Shown: in pieces, positions 31,676 through 43,195 of the stretch
Numbering within the stretch: the first letter of the stretch is position 1
How the letters are laid out: each line of letters opens with the position of its first letter
Assembly: GCA_017311185.1 (NCBI GenBank)
Contig: JAESUZ010002552.1
Coordinates: 1,116,001 to 1,180,000, forward strand
Direction of reading: 5' to 3'
DNA: 64,000 nucleotides
Origin: Proteles cristata cristata
Lineage: Eukaryota > Chordata > Mammalia > Carnivora > Hyaenidae
Program-made: the position numbers and the translations under genes
Notes under the pieces: model-generated
Told to the model about the DNA's origin: nothing
What the model saw: only the letters and a program-made list of their open reading frames with translations
The model's database searches: none

Positions 31676-34253
31676 AGAAAATTGGTATAAAGCAATGCCT
31701 GATGCTTGGAGTGCATAAGAGATAAACAGTACAATCTAGAAGAGACAGTCTAGCCCCAGAAGGAAGAAGAGAATCAAAAGACACGTTTACTGAATGAGAG
31801 GTTTTAAATGGAGGGACAGGCTGCCACATCACATGCTGCCAGAGAGAACTCACAAGGGCCCCAGGGCACCCACTGCCCTTCACCGGAGAGGGTTACAAAG
31901 ACTTAGGGAGGGCCGGATGGCACGCGGCTCAGGGAGCTGCTGGGGCTGGCTGGGACGGAGGCAGACGTGGGGGCATGTCTGGGTGGAGCAGGCGGGTGAG
32001 GGCGTCCAGGCACAGGCGGATTTTCTCTGGAAGGCTGCCTGGCTCCTGGACGTAGCAAAGACAACCGAGAAGAAGGGGTGCCCGAGATGATCCAGCAAGG
32101 AAGTGCGGCGCTGGAATCCCCAGGGATGTGCAGAAAGCTACAGGTGCCCCAGGCACTCATCATTTGTCACTCATTTGAACTGATACGTGCTCTCGACTCA
32201 CTTAGAGGTAACCGCAAGGGCTGCGTGGGGAGGAGCTAAGAGCTAAGGCCAGGGCACGGCCTAGCCTCTCCGCCAGCTCCGGACCCAAATGCACACTCCC
32301 TCCTTACATAGCAAAGCCAGAGGCCAGCAGCTAATTGGGCATCGTCCCCAAAAGGTGACCGAGGGATCAGTCAGCAGTGGCTACTTGAACATGTCCCACT
32401 GGAGACCCTGAGCAGATGATCAGTGTATCTGGCCGTGTGCTTCTACTTCCTACAGGAAGCTCTTGTCAGCTCCAGACAGCACTCCGTAGCCCAGGGCGCC
32501 TGGGTGGCTCAGTCCGGTAAGCTCTCTGTACCCCACCGTGTTTCCAGTATTATTTCAGCACCCAATTTAGGCTGACACCCCAGAATCAATAACATGAGGG
32601 TGGGGGCGGCCACTAGAATTTGACTTCTCTGTTCCATCCAGATCCAGCTTTCTCAGAGACACCCTGAATGTCAGTAAAACTAGGACCCCGACCCCCATCC
32701 GATAGTTCTCAGGGAATGTGTGGTCAGGATGAATGAGTGATGATCCCTGGGGGGCTGCCCAGAGCAAACTGGCCATTTGAGGCAGGATATGGAAATGGAC
32801 AGAAAGTGGAGCTGAGGGCACGCACTTGAGAAAGATGCTCAAATCGAAAGACAAGAAGACATCTCGTAAGAACGTCAAACGCCCTGTGAGAAAGGAGCCG
32901 TGTTGTGAGCGCAAAGGGAAACGGAAGGAAGCGGCGGGTCTGTTCCCAGGAGAACTTGCAGGCACACCCAGGAAACCCAAAACATCCACACGCCTGGGGT
33001 CAGAGGGCTGAGGGAGGTGGAGTGGAAGGTACAGGGGTGGCCCCGGAGCCAAGTACAGCTAACCCCAAACAATTGCAGCAAGACATCCATTTTTAGCAGT
33101 TCGGAGGAAATTGGGGATTAGGAATTGGACCAGAGGCAGCAGCAGAGGCTTATCCAGGTTGGGGACAGGAAAGGATATGAAGTAGCCAAAAAAAAAAAAA
33201 TTAACAAAGAGTGGCTGCTGGCGGTCGGTCAGGAGCAAACCTATCCTGCTGAGGGCGTTTAGCCTCCAGAATCTTCTCCTAAGGAAGATGCTGTGGTCCC
33301 GTGGTTTTGTTCATTTAATACCAGATGGGCCAGAGCCCAGAGCACGAACCATGGGGAGCGGCCCTGGGGAAAGACATGTGTTCAAGTGTGTCTGGAGCAG
33401 ACCCCGACAGGATCCATAATGAACTCTGCAGGTCTGTGATTTCCTGGCACCATCGGCCCTCTTGAGGGTCTCCTCCAGAGACCTGATGAGGAGCCGCCCC
33501 ACTCCAAGCTCATATCTCCAGCACCACGGCCTATGTTCATGAATTTCAGCGTTTGTCCGATTCACCTGAAGCCCTCGGGAGGTGGGAGGCCAAGGAGAAG
33601 GAACAAGTTTCCAAGCACCCCCCAGCTAGGGCACTCAGAAACACTCAGCTCCCCCCATTTTAAATGTGTCGGGGGCTGAGCGCTGGAATATTGATGTTTC
33701 CTTTTATCCCATCCTATTCCTGCTCCACAAGATTCCCGGGTTTCCAGGAAATAAGATTTAGAGGCTGGAGGCCAGGCCCCCCCTGCCAGGAAGGCCAATG
33801 TCACTGCTTATGGGAGCTTGTAAGAGCCTGGTGATAGATGCTGAGTGTTCTGAGTAAAAGGGTGTCTGATTGGGAATAATACCTCCCCCTCTCCAACTGA
33901 GGGAGTCCAGACCAGCTCATGGAGGTGAGAGCCGCCCAGCAAGGAGCCGGAGGAATCCCAAAGGTGCTCTGCCTCCAGTTCAGCCGGGCTGGGGAAGGGC
34001 TTGGGCCTCTCCTCTACTCCTGCCTCAGCATCTCCGCCCCCCAAACCTCCTTGGCCAGTCTGAGCTTAGAACACAGAGCTGATGAAGGCATTTCCCCACA
34101 CTGACCACAGCCAGAGTCCTAGGTTACATCCCACAGTCCCCACGCCCGCAGGATAGGCTCAGGGAGAGAGCTGGGAGTCAGAACGCGGTGGCCTGCTTCC
34201 CCACGACTGTGTGCAGGCCCTCACACCCCTCCCTGGAAAAACCCCTGAAACGT
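31676..34253. other. Long stretch without genes
   Basis: Mixed unique DNA. A 12-bp A-run is at 33189-33201. No repeat apart from the orphan SINE head at 32494 and no credible exon; the 161-codon minus-strand frame at 32567-33052 has no domain. 33320-33570 may be an old repeat but I cannot name it. Confidence 0.4.
32494..32523 (+). mobile_element. Orphan SINE head fragment
   Basis: Thirty bases match the first part of the felid SINE ('gggcgcctgggtggctcagt' and 'ccggtaagc'), then the match stops abruptly. No CT-rich middle or A-rich tail follows. It is either a 3'-deleted SINE or a very short insertion. Confidence 0.75.
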
Positions 34254-34440
34254 CAGCCAGATCTGGCAAATATAAACACAGAATACCCAGTGGGATTTGA
34301 ATTTCAGATAAAGGATGAATAATTGTTTAGTACAAGTATGTCCCACATATTGCTTGGATAGACTTATATTAAGCAATTATGTATTGCTTATCTGAAATGC
34401 ACATTTAACCAGGCATCCTACGTTTTGTCTGGCAGCCCTG
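34254..34440. mobile_element. Palindromic DNA-transposon-like (MITE) element
   Basis: The two halves are imperfect inverted copies of about 90 bp. The left arm runs from 'cagccagatctggcaa' through 'ttgaatttcagataaagg' to 'acaagtatgtcc'. The right arm runs from 'ggatagacttatatt' through 'gcttatctgaaatgcaca' to 'gtctggcagccctg'. I recall this hairpin-shaped sequence as a mammal-wide repeat, but I cannot name the family with confidence. Confidence 0.7.
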
Positions 34441-35539
34441 TCCCTGGACCTTCTATGAGGGGTAGGCATCTTGGAAAGGATTTAGGGGGAAATTATTCCC
34501 TAGTAGCCAGGACCCAGCCTGCTGCTGTTTCTAAGACGTCCATGGGCCTCTGGAAGGTCTGTTTAGGGGTCTCTGTTCTTTCAGGAAAGCCTGGGCCGTG
34601 GCCTTGCCTTGCACACACCCGACATGAAGCATCAGCACGGCCACTCCCTTTCCAGAGCTCCCTCTCCCCTGCTCTCCCAGCCAAGCTCCCCAGCAGGCCT
34701 GGCCCCCCGCCCCCCGAAGGCTTGAGGCCAGTGCAGCCCTCAGCCATCTTCCCACCCCACCCCTACCCTGCTGTTCTGAGAATCAGCTTCCCGGTAAGCC
34801 CTGCTCTAACCTCTTTAATGACAGTCCATTTGCTCTCAGCCTCAGTCCAGATGCTTTCAGTGAACGAGAACTTCCTGTCCTGCGGCGTTGAATCCGATCT
34901 AGAACATCTCCCTCCAAACCAGGAGCCAGGAGAAGACTGAATTCCTGCTTTCTATTTGACTTGTTCGCTGACTTCTCCTCTAATTGCTATCTCTGCCCCT
35001 GGGGGGACCGTGGAAAGGAAGCCTCAGCTCCACTCTGCCTACTACCTTTTGCTCCTGCTCAGGCCAATTGAGGCCGGCACCGAGCCGCGGCCACTAATGG
35101 GCTCCTCCACACAAGCTCCCCGCAGACGGGTACACGATTGCCTCCTTCCCTGACCCTTAAGTGGGGCAGCCAACACCACGCACGGGCTCCTGGCTGAGCA
35201 GCACTGCGTACGGACTGGAGGGGGTGTGGGGGCTGTGAGGCGCCCGGCCCCAGCCCTGCTCAGAAGGCAAAGGCACCCGGGAGCCCACTCGAGGTGCTGG
35301 GGGCTGCGGCCAGCCGAGACGCTGGGGCCGCATTCTCCAGGAGGTCAAGCCGTCAGGCTGCCTGGCCACAGGCTCCGACCTAGGCTCTCTCACACCTCCG
35401 CGTCTTTCTGGCAAAGGGCCTTCAAAGCAGGCCCCTGGGTCTCTGGGAGAACATCACATTTCTCCAGGCTGTGGCAGCTGATCCTGGTGGAGCCCTCACA
35501 GGGGGTGAAGACGCAAGGGCCACCCGCTTCCTGGGACAC
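34441..35539. other. Unassigned GC-rich DNA
   Basis: No repeat or gene recognised. 35240-35400 is locally CpG-richer than its surroundings. The 171-codon frame at 34425-34940 and 144-codon frame at 35226-35660 are opposed by frames on the other strand and lack domains. Confidence 0.4.
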
Positions 35540-35740
35540 TGCCCTCCTTTTGCAGCCCACTTACTCCTACGATCTCCCAGAGTCGCACTTAAACACCTCC
35601 TCCAGGCAGCCCTCTCTGATGTTCCGAACTAGGTCACTTCTCTCAACACACATTCCCTGAACACTCCGAGTTTCTCTTGCACATCTCCCCCCCAAACTGT
35701 AATTACTGCAGGAAAGTGTGGTGTTTATAACAACAACTCA
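35540..35740 (+). repeat. L2 LINE fragment, sense, weak
   Basis: 'acctcctccaggcagccctc' and 'tctgatgttccgaactaggt' resemble the L2 phrase about fast-growing 'aggccttccctgaccaccc', and 'ctgtaattactgcaggaaag' the later part. Diverged. Confidence 0.45.
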
Positions 35741-35896
35741 ATGGGCAAAACCAAGTAACTTTATTTCTCCTCCTCCATTGCTTCTTGATCCAGGTTCCCC
35801 ATTCTTGTTGGGAGCTGGAGGGCTGGGGGGCAGGGGGAGGAGTGGGAGGCGAGATGAACATGCCAGGAAGGAGTCACTACATTTAAAACTTTCTTT

Positions 35897-36119
35897 CTTT
35901 TTTTTTTTTTTTTTTATTTTTATTTATTTTTAGGAGAGAGAGAGACAGCGTGAGCAGGGGAGGGTCAGAGAGAGAGGGAGACACAGACTCTGAAACAGGC
36001 TCCAGGCTCTGAGCTGGCAGTCAGCACAGAGCCCGACGCGGGGCCCGAACCCACGAACCGCGAGATCATGACCTAAGCGAAAGTCGGACGCTCAACCGAC
36101 TAAGCCACCCAGGCGCCCC
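35897..36119 (-). mobile_element. Felid tRNA-Lys SINE (second subfamily), left arm of an inverted pair
   Basis: A full antisense copy: T-run, 'tttatttttaggagagagag', 'ctgagctggcagtcagcaca', and head complement 'cacccaggcgcccc'. A perfect 13-bp duplication, taaaactttcttt, lies at 35884-35896 and 36120-36132. Few differences from the copies at 50-51 kb suggest a young insertion. Confidence 0.97.
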
Positions 36120-36149
36120 TAAAACTTTCTTTTTTAAATAGTTAATTAA

Positions 36150-36405
36150 GGGGCACCTGGGTGGCTCACTTGGTTAAGTATCTGACTTCGGCTCAGGTCA
36201 TGATCTCGCGGTTCATGAGTTCGAGGCCCGCGTCAGGCTCTGTGCTGACAGCTCGGAGCCTGGAGCCTGCTTCAGATTCTGTGTCTCCCTCTCTCTCTCT
36301 CTCTCTCTCTGCTTCCCCTCCCACCCCCCACCCCCCAGGGTTAAACTCTTTCTCTCTCTCAAAAGTAAATAAACATTAAAAACTTTTTAAAAAATAAAAT
36401 AAATA
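36150..36405 (+). mobile_element. Felid tRNA-Lys SINE (SINEC_Fc type), right arm of an inverted pair
   Basis: A sense copy from 'ggggcacctgggtggctcac' to 'aagtaaataaacattaaaaa'. The CT tract is expanded and broken by a C-rich insert ('cccctcccaccccccacccc', 36313-36337). No clean duplication is visible. It begins 30 bp right of the preceding antisense SINE. Confidence 0.94.
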
Positions 36406-38169
36406 TAGTCAACCAGGAACCAAAACCCCTTTTGGAACCATTTCTTTTGCTTCAAAGAGCCTCCACCTTCCATGAGGGGCGCCTAGCACACTCCGGCTGC
36501 ACTCTGCGTTATTGTCAGCCTCGTGAGATACCCTCCAGGCCACCTGTCCTTGGTTTCAACCAAGTGTCCTCTGGCCCCACCTGACCTTTCCTGACCTCTC
36601 AGTTGCACTCCCCGATGAAGGCCGGGGCCGCCGCCATGACCTCCAGTCATGTGGCTGCCTCCTCCCGACCTCAGGCCCTCTACCATCAATCCTTTCTGCA
36701 CTTCTGGAACCCCCTGCTCTGAGACCCTCTACGTGCCAGATGCAGGGCATCCAACCAGGAGCACTGACTCAAACCCACCCTGGACAGCTTCCTGGGCTGA
36801 GGCCACAGCCAGACTCTGGGAGGCTGGTCCTCTCCCCGGACTGCACTTGGAAAGCAGGGTATGAACCCCAGCATTTTCAGGCTTCCCATACTTTCTCAGG
36901 GGCATTTCTCAGTCTCTCACCCACTCTGCTCTGGATTTGACCCTAGGGAGAGCGACATGGAGAATGGGGGATGCTCACAGCTCGCCACGCACCCCCCTAC
37001 AGAGCCCAGAGAGCTTTCCTTGTCTCCTTCCTACGGAGCAGGAAGGTCCCTCTTGTGTGTCTCTCCACTGCACTCAGTGCTAAACTCTGCCCATTCAGAC
37101 CTCCAAGCTTTGTTCTTAAAGAATTGCTTCATAAATGGAGAAGAGCATTTTATCTCTACAAATGAGGCTGTCAAGACCACAGTTCAGGCCTCACAATGAC
37201 CTCTTTGCTCCAAGTCGTTCCCTTTCTTCTCTGTTTTCTTGAGTATAAAAGAAAGGTGAGGGGCGACAGCGCTCAAAGCCAGATTTTCAAAAATAATCTG
37301 AGAGGCACACTGTATGGGTGAACACCATCACTCGTGTGCATTTCCATGGAGAGGCGGTGAACCTCTGCCGTCTGCAACATCCCGGGGTCCCAGCCACTGA
37401 CGGTTCTACAACCCAGCAAGGGAACAAGGTCAATATACAAATAGCTGCAGTCTAAGGCAGGACCCAGAAAGTGCCACAAGAAAGGTATGAAGGCCTTTGG
37501 AAGGTCAGGCAGGAAAGAAGGCTCATCCATTAGACTGCTAGTTCTCAACATAATTTTTAACCCATGACCCCAACAATGCTTTCTCTTGCTACCTACCATA
37601 TAATTCCACCAGTCAAGAACAGTTTTCCAGCTTCACTCTCGGCAGTTTTATGTACAGAGACAATAGACACGTTCGCTGATTCTGATTTTTCAAACTACAA
37701 GTCCTCTCTGGCTGCCCCCCACCCCTACTTCATGTAGATTCCGACGAAGCCCTAGCAGGAATGGGTTCAATGGTTTGTTAAAGTCAGGGGAGGCGCTATG
37801 GGCGGCACAGAAACAGGGCTTGAAAAAGGAGTGACATGCAAACAGATCAAAGTGAGAGGGGTGTTCTAAGCAAGCACACATCTCCAAGCACGTGTGCAGG
37901 CAGAGAGAGGTATGGGCATGTTCAGAGAACGGCGAGGGGCTGAGTCTGGCTAGCAGTGGGGTACACAGAGGGAGGCAGGGGAAGAGGAGTCTGGGTTGCC
38001 AAGCCGGGGAATTTGTACTTGCAGCCGAAATCTGCTCTTAGGGCTCATCAAGGGAGAATGTGTTTACCCTGCTGAGTTGGAAGGGCCCGATCATCCAGGA
38101 TGTGGATACCCTACTCTTTTCATGAGTTGGAAGAACAGAAGGGATCAGATTCAGATGTTAGATTAATTA
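36406..38169. other. Long stretch without genes
   Basis: Mixed unique DNA. No repeat, RNA gene or exon recognised. 37250-37720 has the look of an old repeat or conserved DNA but matches nothing I can name. Confidence 0.4.
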
Positions 38170-38700
38170 GTATACTTTCGACTCTATGTAACAGACAAGC
38201 CAGCTCAAAGTCACTTAAACTATAAGGAGCTACTGGCTCGTATAACTGGAGTGTCCAAAGGAAATGTTGGCTTCAGGACGAGTTTGATCCAGAGGTTTGT
38301 GACGCCCCATGGGACTTAGCTCCATTTCTTTGTGATTCCATCCCTTCTGCCCTCCTAATATAGCAGCTACATTCCCAGACTGAATCCCTTCATGGTAGCG
38401 AAATTGTTGCCAACGGCTCTGGGACGCCATACTTTCTTTTTCATAAACCAGGAGGAGATAATAGGCTTTTCCTACCTTACTTTTTAACAAAAATTCCAAC
38501 TTTCTCTCTGATTGGACTGATTTCTATGGCAAGAGAGCCCTTGACCAATCATCAGGGCCAAGAGAATGCTATGCATTGATTGGCTTGGTCCTGGGTTGCA
38601 TGCCTGTTCCTCGGCCAATCCTGGGTCTGGGGAGGGACCTGGGGGCCGGAATACAGTGGTTGGCTACCAACTCAGTGGTCCCTACCAACTCAGGAGTTCA
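38170..38700. repeat. Old interspersed repeat, family not named
   Basis: 'taacagacaagccagctcaa', 'actggctcgtataactggag', 'cttgaccaatcatcagggc' and 'gattggcttggtcctgggtt' recall a mammal-wide repeat whose consensus reads 'caaactggcttaagcaaaaa', 'ggctcatgtaactgaaaag' and 'accaatcactgtggccag'. A second, clearer copy starts near 63.29 kb. Confidence 0.45.
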
Positions 38701-40075
38701 GTCCTACCCAAGTAACAGGCTCTACACAGTGAGAGGGGTGACTGGATGCTGGAGGAGCCCAGGGCACTGTCCAACACAAGCCCATTTTGCTTTTTTCATG
38801 AAAGGTTGCGTGAGAGCAGGAAGAGAGTAGAAGTACAAACTCCGAAGTAATTTGAGTCGTCCATGGACTTAACTCACCGAATCCCCAAGGTCACACAAAA
38901 TTGCAAGCTGGTGATAATAAATTTTTTTCATCTATTCCTTTGCCTTCCTTTCTCCCTCTTTCCCTTCCGTGTTTCCTTATTCCCTTGTCTCATTCCTTGT
39001 CTAATTTCCTTCCACTTTTCCATTCCTTCCCATCTATCTATCCACAGCAGATCCTCAATCTGTATCCTCAGTCGCACCTCTCCCCACCACCTGGCTCTTC
39101 TATCTCAAGCCCATTCCTCCCTCCCTGCCCACATCTCCAGCGACCCTCTCCTGATGCCTCTGAGTTCAATTTCAGCTCATCCAAATTGCTTTATTGGTTT
39201 CGCAGAAAAACAAGGCTAGCTAGAGCCATTACGGGCGTGCAGACGGTGTGCATTAGACTCAAAAAAATATTTAAGGAAAATACTCCGGCAAATGGAATCA
39301 ATAAACTCCAAATCAACCATTCGCCGGGAAGAGGAGGAAGTCTGCCTCAGAGCTACAGCGTGCCTGGAAACTGCTCACCAGTTCAGAAGCAAGAGACTGA
39401 AGCTGGTTCACTGCCCCACCCACAGCGCACGCGGGCTAAAGCAAGCAGTGAACGCCACGGACCCCAGCATCCCTCTCCCGCAGCTGCACAAGCTCTGACC
39501 GCACCTCCCCTCAGCCCTCCAGGCCCCCCACTTCTCGGCTGTGCTGCGGAAACACCAATGATGTCCACACCTGCCCCCAGTGCAACTCTCTAGGGGGCCC
39601 AATTAAGAAAGGAAGTGATCACAGGAGGGGAGGGAAGAGGATCAGGGAACAGAGGCATTTACATCGAGGTATGTTTAGACTCAAAGATTAAATCTTCAAT
39701 AATCATAATTTTTTCTTGAAAGAAAATGAGAATTTAGTGTGTGGCGGTTCTACTCTCCCTCCTCTGTCCCTGCAGCAGAGGGGGAAGAAGGCGAGAGGAA
39801 GGGAAACACAGAAGAGAGAAGAGAGAAAACCAGAAGGGAATTAGTCCCATGAGGCTGCAGTCAGGCTCAAAAAGCTGTGTTCTGGTCGATTCAAAGGAGG
39901 AGCCCAGGCAGAGGTCGCCCTGGGAATTTGGAGCTGTGTCTGGATTACCAGGTCACTCCAAAGCTGTTTATATGAGAGAGGTGAGAACAGACTGTAGGAA
40001 TCACTTCGGGTAACTCTTAAATCACCATGTTATTCTTTTCATGAGCCTTTGCTCCCGCCCAGTGCCTTCTGGGTG
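38701..40075. other. Unassigned DNA; candidate conserved block at 39150-39330
   Basis: 38930-39060 is a TTCC-rich pyrimidine tract. 39150-39330 is complex, repeat-free and balanced ('aggctagctagagccattac', 'ggtgtgcattagactcaaaa'), and could be conserved non-coding DNA. The 230-codon frame at 38901-39593 starts within the simple tract and has no domain. Confidence 0.4.
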
Positions 40076-40093
40076 AAAAAGCAGCTTGTACTG

Positions 40094-40291
40094 GGACACC
40101 TGGATGGCTCTGTCATCAGTTAAGTGTCTGACTTCAGCTCAGGTCATGATCTCCCCAGTCTGTGGGTTTGAGCCCAGCATTGGGCTCTGTGCTGACAGCT
40201 CGTAGCCTGGAGCCTGCTTCAGATGCTGTGTCTCCTTCTCTCTCAATATCCCCCCCTTTCATAAATAAATCTACAGTTTTTAAAAATTTTT
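40094..40291 (+). mobile_element. tRNA-Lys SINE, diverged copy
   Basis: A sense copy: 'ggacacctggatggctctgt', 'ctcaggtcatgatctcccca', 'gtgctgacagctcgtagcct', tail 'cataaataaatctacagttt'. An 18-bp duplication with two mismatches lies at 40076-40093 and 40292-40309 (aaaaagcagcttgtactg). Divergence shows an older insertion. Confidence 0.94.
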
Positions 40292-40414
40292 AAAAAGCAG
40301 CTAGAACTGACCTTCCAGGCCCCTCAGGAGAAGGGTCCTTTCTTCCAAGGGGTTCCCCTCATGGGTTCTCCACCCACTGATAATCCTCCAAATACGTCTC
40401 ATGTCTGACCAAGG

Positions 40415-40550
40415 TCCAGACACTTGGGATAGAGTCTCAGCTCTGCCGCTCTGTGTCAATTTGGACAAATCTCTTCCCTAAGGTAGACCTCAGTTTCCCC
40501 AATTACAACGAAGGAGTGGACAGACCAGAGGATTTCAGACTTGAATCCAT
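40415..40550 (+). repeat. MIR SINE fragment
   Basis: 'agagtctcagctctgccgct' and 'tttggacaaatctcttccct' then 'agacctcagtttccccaatt' follow sense MIR order. Confidence 0.65.
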
Positions 40551-41589
40551 GAATCCCCTGAATTTGCACAGGGAATGTCGTTGGTGCGTGCAGAAAGGGA
40601 CTGGGCTTTGTCATACTTGCAGAGTGGCCTGTGACCCCAAAAGAGTTGAGAGCCATAGAGGGAGCCAATGTTCAAGTTTGCGTGTGATTTAAATGTTCTC
40701 AGCCTTCCCAAACCTCCAGGTGGGAGAATTGTTCAAATAGTCCTGGCCTGCCCCCCAAAAGGGTTACCGTGGCTTGCCCCCTGCTCATGCTTAGTGCCAC
40801 CAGCACATCTAGGGGGTGGCTGTGGGGCCTCCTTCCTCCATGGCTCACACCAGCACACAAACCCATTCCTTCCTTTTAGCAGAGTTTACACAGGCTCCTT
40901 TTATTACAACAAATTTTACCAACAAAGGAAAATAAATACAATACAAACAACATTAAGTCGGTCAGGTTCTCAAAAACCCTATAAATTTCACTCAGAGTAT
41001 CAAAGAGTTTGGAGCTCAAATTATCTCTTCCTGAAATAACTGCTATCTTCACAGATGAGCCAAAAACATCATAGGCACTAGTTTGGGGTATTTCCCATAG
41101 AACTGCCTCTCTCCCCAAACCAGCCTCTGAGCTTCACAGTCATAGACCTCCAGGCGCCATCTTGCTTCTGGGCACCCAGACGCTAATTGACTTAAACATC
41201 TTGCTTCATTCAAGTACAAAGGTCACTCTTAAAACTAAGACTTTCCCATTTTCTGACCAAAGGCCAATTATAGTAACTCAGGCTGAGTAGTCAATAAACC
41301 AGGGTTGAATTAATGAATAAGTACATTTTTTTAAAAAATGGATGAATGAATAAGTTCATGAAGTAAATGAATGAAAACTAACTTTACTTCTCTTCAACTC
41401 CCACTAGAAGGAACTCCCACCAGGAGGTGGGTCCTCGGGCTCCTTTCCCAGATAGGCTCAGGGATTTGCCAAGTATCAGTTTCTGACCCCTCTGGGCCAG
41501 TGAGTGACTGAGCCCTCCTGTGTCTGGTACAGATCAGCTCGCCTCTGGAGACTTCATGAACTCCAGGCTGATGTCAGAAAATCCAAACA
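40551..41589. other. Unassigned AT-richer DNA
   Basis: No gene recognised. 40870-41040 is AT-rich, and on the minus strand it contains an aataaa-type signal, but no gene body is visible. 41330-41380 is GAAT-rich. Confidence 0.35.
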
Positions 41590-42120
41590 TTTCTTCTGTG
41601 TTCCCTCTCTCCTCTTCCCCATTTCCTTCTGAGACACCAATAAGCCACATATTGGAACTTGTCACTTTGTCTTCCTGTTCTTTGTCATTTCTGTACCTCC
41701 ATCTTCCTGCCCCTCAGTGCTATATTCTAAACCATTTCCTCTGACTTAAATTCCAATAGATCCATTCTCTTCTTAGCTGTATCTAATCTGTAATGAAACC
41801 CATCCATCAAGTTCTTAATTTCAGCTGTTGAATTTGTCGCTCTAGAATTCGTTTTCCAAAAATGCTGTGTGCTTTACAGTTTCCAATTCTCTGCTGAAGT
41901 GTTCAAGCTGGATTTTTATCTCTTTGCACATTATAAGTACCACTGTTTTATAGTTTATGTCAATACTTCCAGTCTCTGGAGTCCGTGTGACTCTGCCTGG
42001 GTTGCCTGCTGTTTCTCCTGGTTCTGGCTCATGGTGTCTTACTCCCCTGTGTGTCCCTCATCTGTGAGCATCTGTTGGACATTCATTTTGCCCCAGCTAC
42101 CATGTCTCCAAACTTCTCAC
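41590..42120 (-). repeat. Antisense L1 LINE internal fragment
   Basis: 'tcttcctgttctttgtcatt', 'catcaagttcttaatttcag', 'tgttgaatttgtcgctctag' and 'gttggacattcattttgccc' match the wording of antisense old L1 (L1M-type) upstream regions. Diverged, about 530 bp. Confidence 0.55.
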
Positions 42121-43019
42121 AGAAAGTTGAGAGTGAAGGACGAGAACTCAAGGGATTGCTGTTGGCAGCACAGCGCTGGCTCATGTTATTCAAAGTCCAG
42201 TGAGAAGACTCTTTCAACAGAGCTGACATTGGGCCTCATTCATTCCTGCCAACGTCTGCTCCACTCCTGGAATTTGCTGACGTGTGCTGGGGCGAGGGGT
42301 GGGGGGCAGGGTGTAAGGAAGAAGACTCTTCTGAGAGACTTCTATCCCACTGCATCGAAAACCCACCAGCCACGATCCTGCTTAGGAGTGAGGCCAGCTG
42401 CATTTCCTGAGTGACCAGAAAAGGAGGAGCCTTCTAATGAGCCTGCCCGGAGCAAGGCAGGGGTGTGATCTGACTTCAGGGGTTACAAACCTGCCGCCCA
42501 ACAGAGCTACATTCTATCTTTAAATGTACGTTGTCTGTTTATTGATTTTAAGATACTGCTCAGAACAGGTTTGAACCACCTTTTAAAAGTCAAGAGGTTT
42601 ACACTCCTCTTGAAGGATCAGAGGTTCTGACAACACTGAGCCCCGATGCCAGGAGGTAAGAGCCTGCTGGAGCTGAGGAACTCCCGAAAAGCAAGTGCTT
42701 CCCCCTTAGGGACTACAGTTGACACCTCTCGGACAATAAACGTCTGCACTTGCTCCGGCCATGTGCCACTTTGCGTGATTACCACCTGGCCCTTAGGAAT
42801 TCAGTTTTTCAGCCCTTGACCTAGAGGAAAGGTGGTATGTAATTCCGATCCCCGGGAGTTTCCGATTCTGGGAGAGATGGAGAACACAGGGGTGGCAGAG
42901 CAGGACATCTGTGAGGCAAGGTGACCTCTCAGAGTCCCTGCTAACACCCGGAGAATTGCCACAGCTCCGCCTGGCCCCCTGCCCCGATTCCTGGCCAGGC
43001 CCCCAGCCCAGGCCAGGAG
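42121..43019. other. Unassigned DNA with a weak L2 trace
   Basis: 'ggggtgtgatctgacttcag' near 42462 resembles antisense L2. Nothing else recognised. Confidence 0.35.
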
Positions 43020-43195
43020 GCGATCTCACGGTCAGCTCTGCCACTGCCTGCCACACCAACCTCGGGCAACTCATTTGGCACCTGGAAGCCTCCATTTCCT
43101 CCTCTGCCAACATAGGGATGCAAGTAGTTCCTGACATGCAGGATTGCTGTGAAACTGAACGAGGCCATGCATGCAAAGGGCAGATCATAACATCC
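43020..43195 (+). repeat. MIR SINE
   Basis: 'cggtcagctctgccactgcc', 'cctcgggcaactcatttggc', 'ctccatttcctcctctgcca' and 'ggattgctgtgaaactgaac' follow sense MIR. Confidence 0.72.

Noticed and set aside
38901..39593. 230-codon plus-strand frame
   Set aside because: Its first third is a pyrimidine-rich simple tract translating to Ser, Leu, Phe and Pro; no protein similarity.
40870..41118. Processed pseudogene or gene 3' end on the minus strand
   Set aside because: An aataaa-type signal and AT-rich sequence are present, but the 80-codon frame resembles nothing and no poly-A tract or target duplication is seen.
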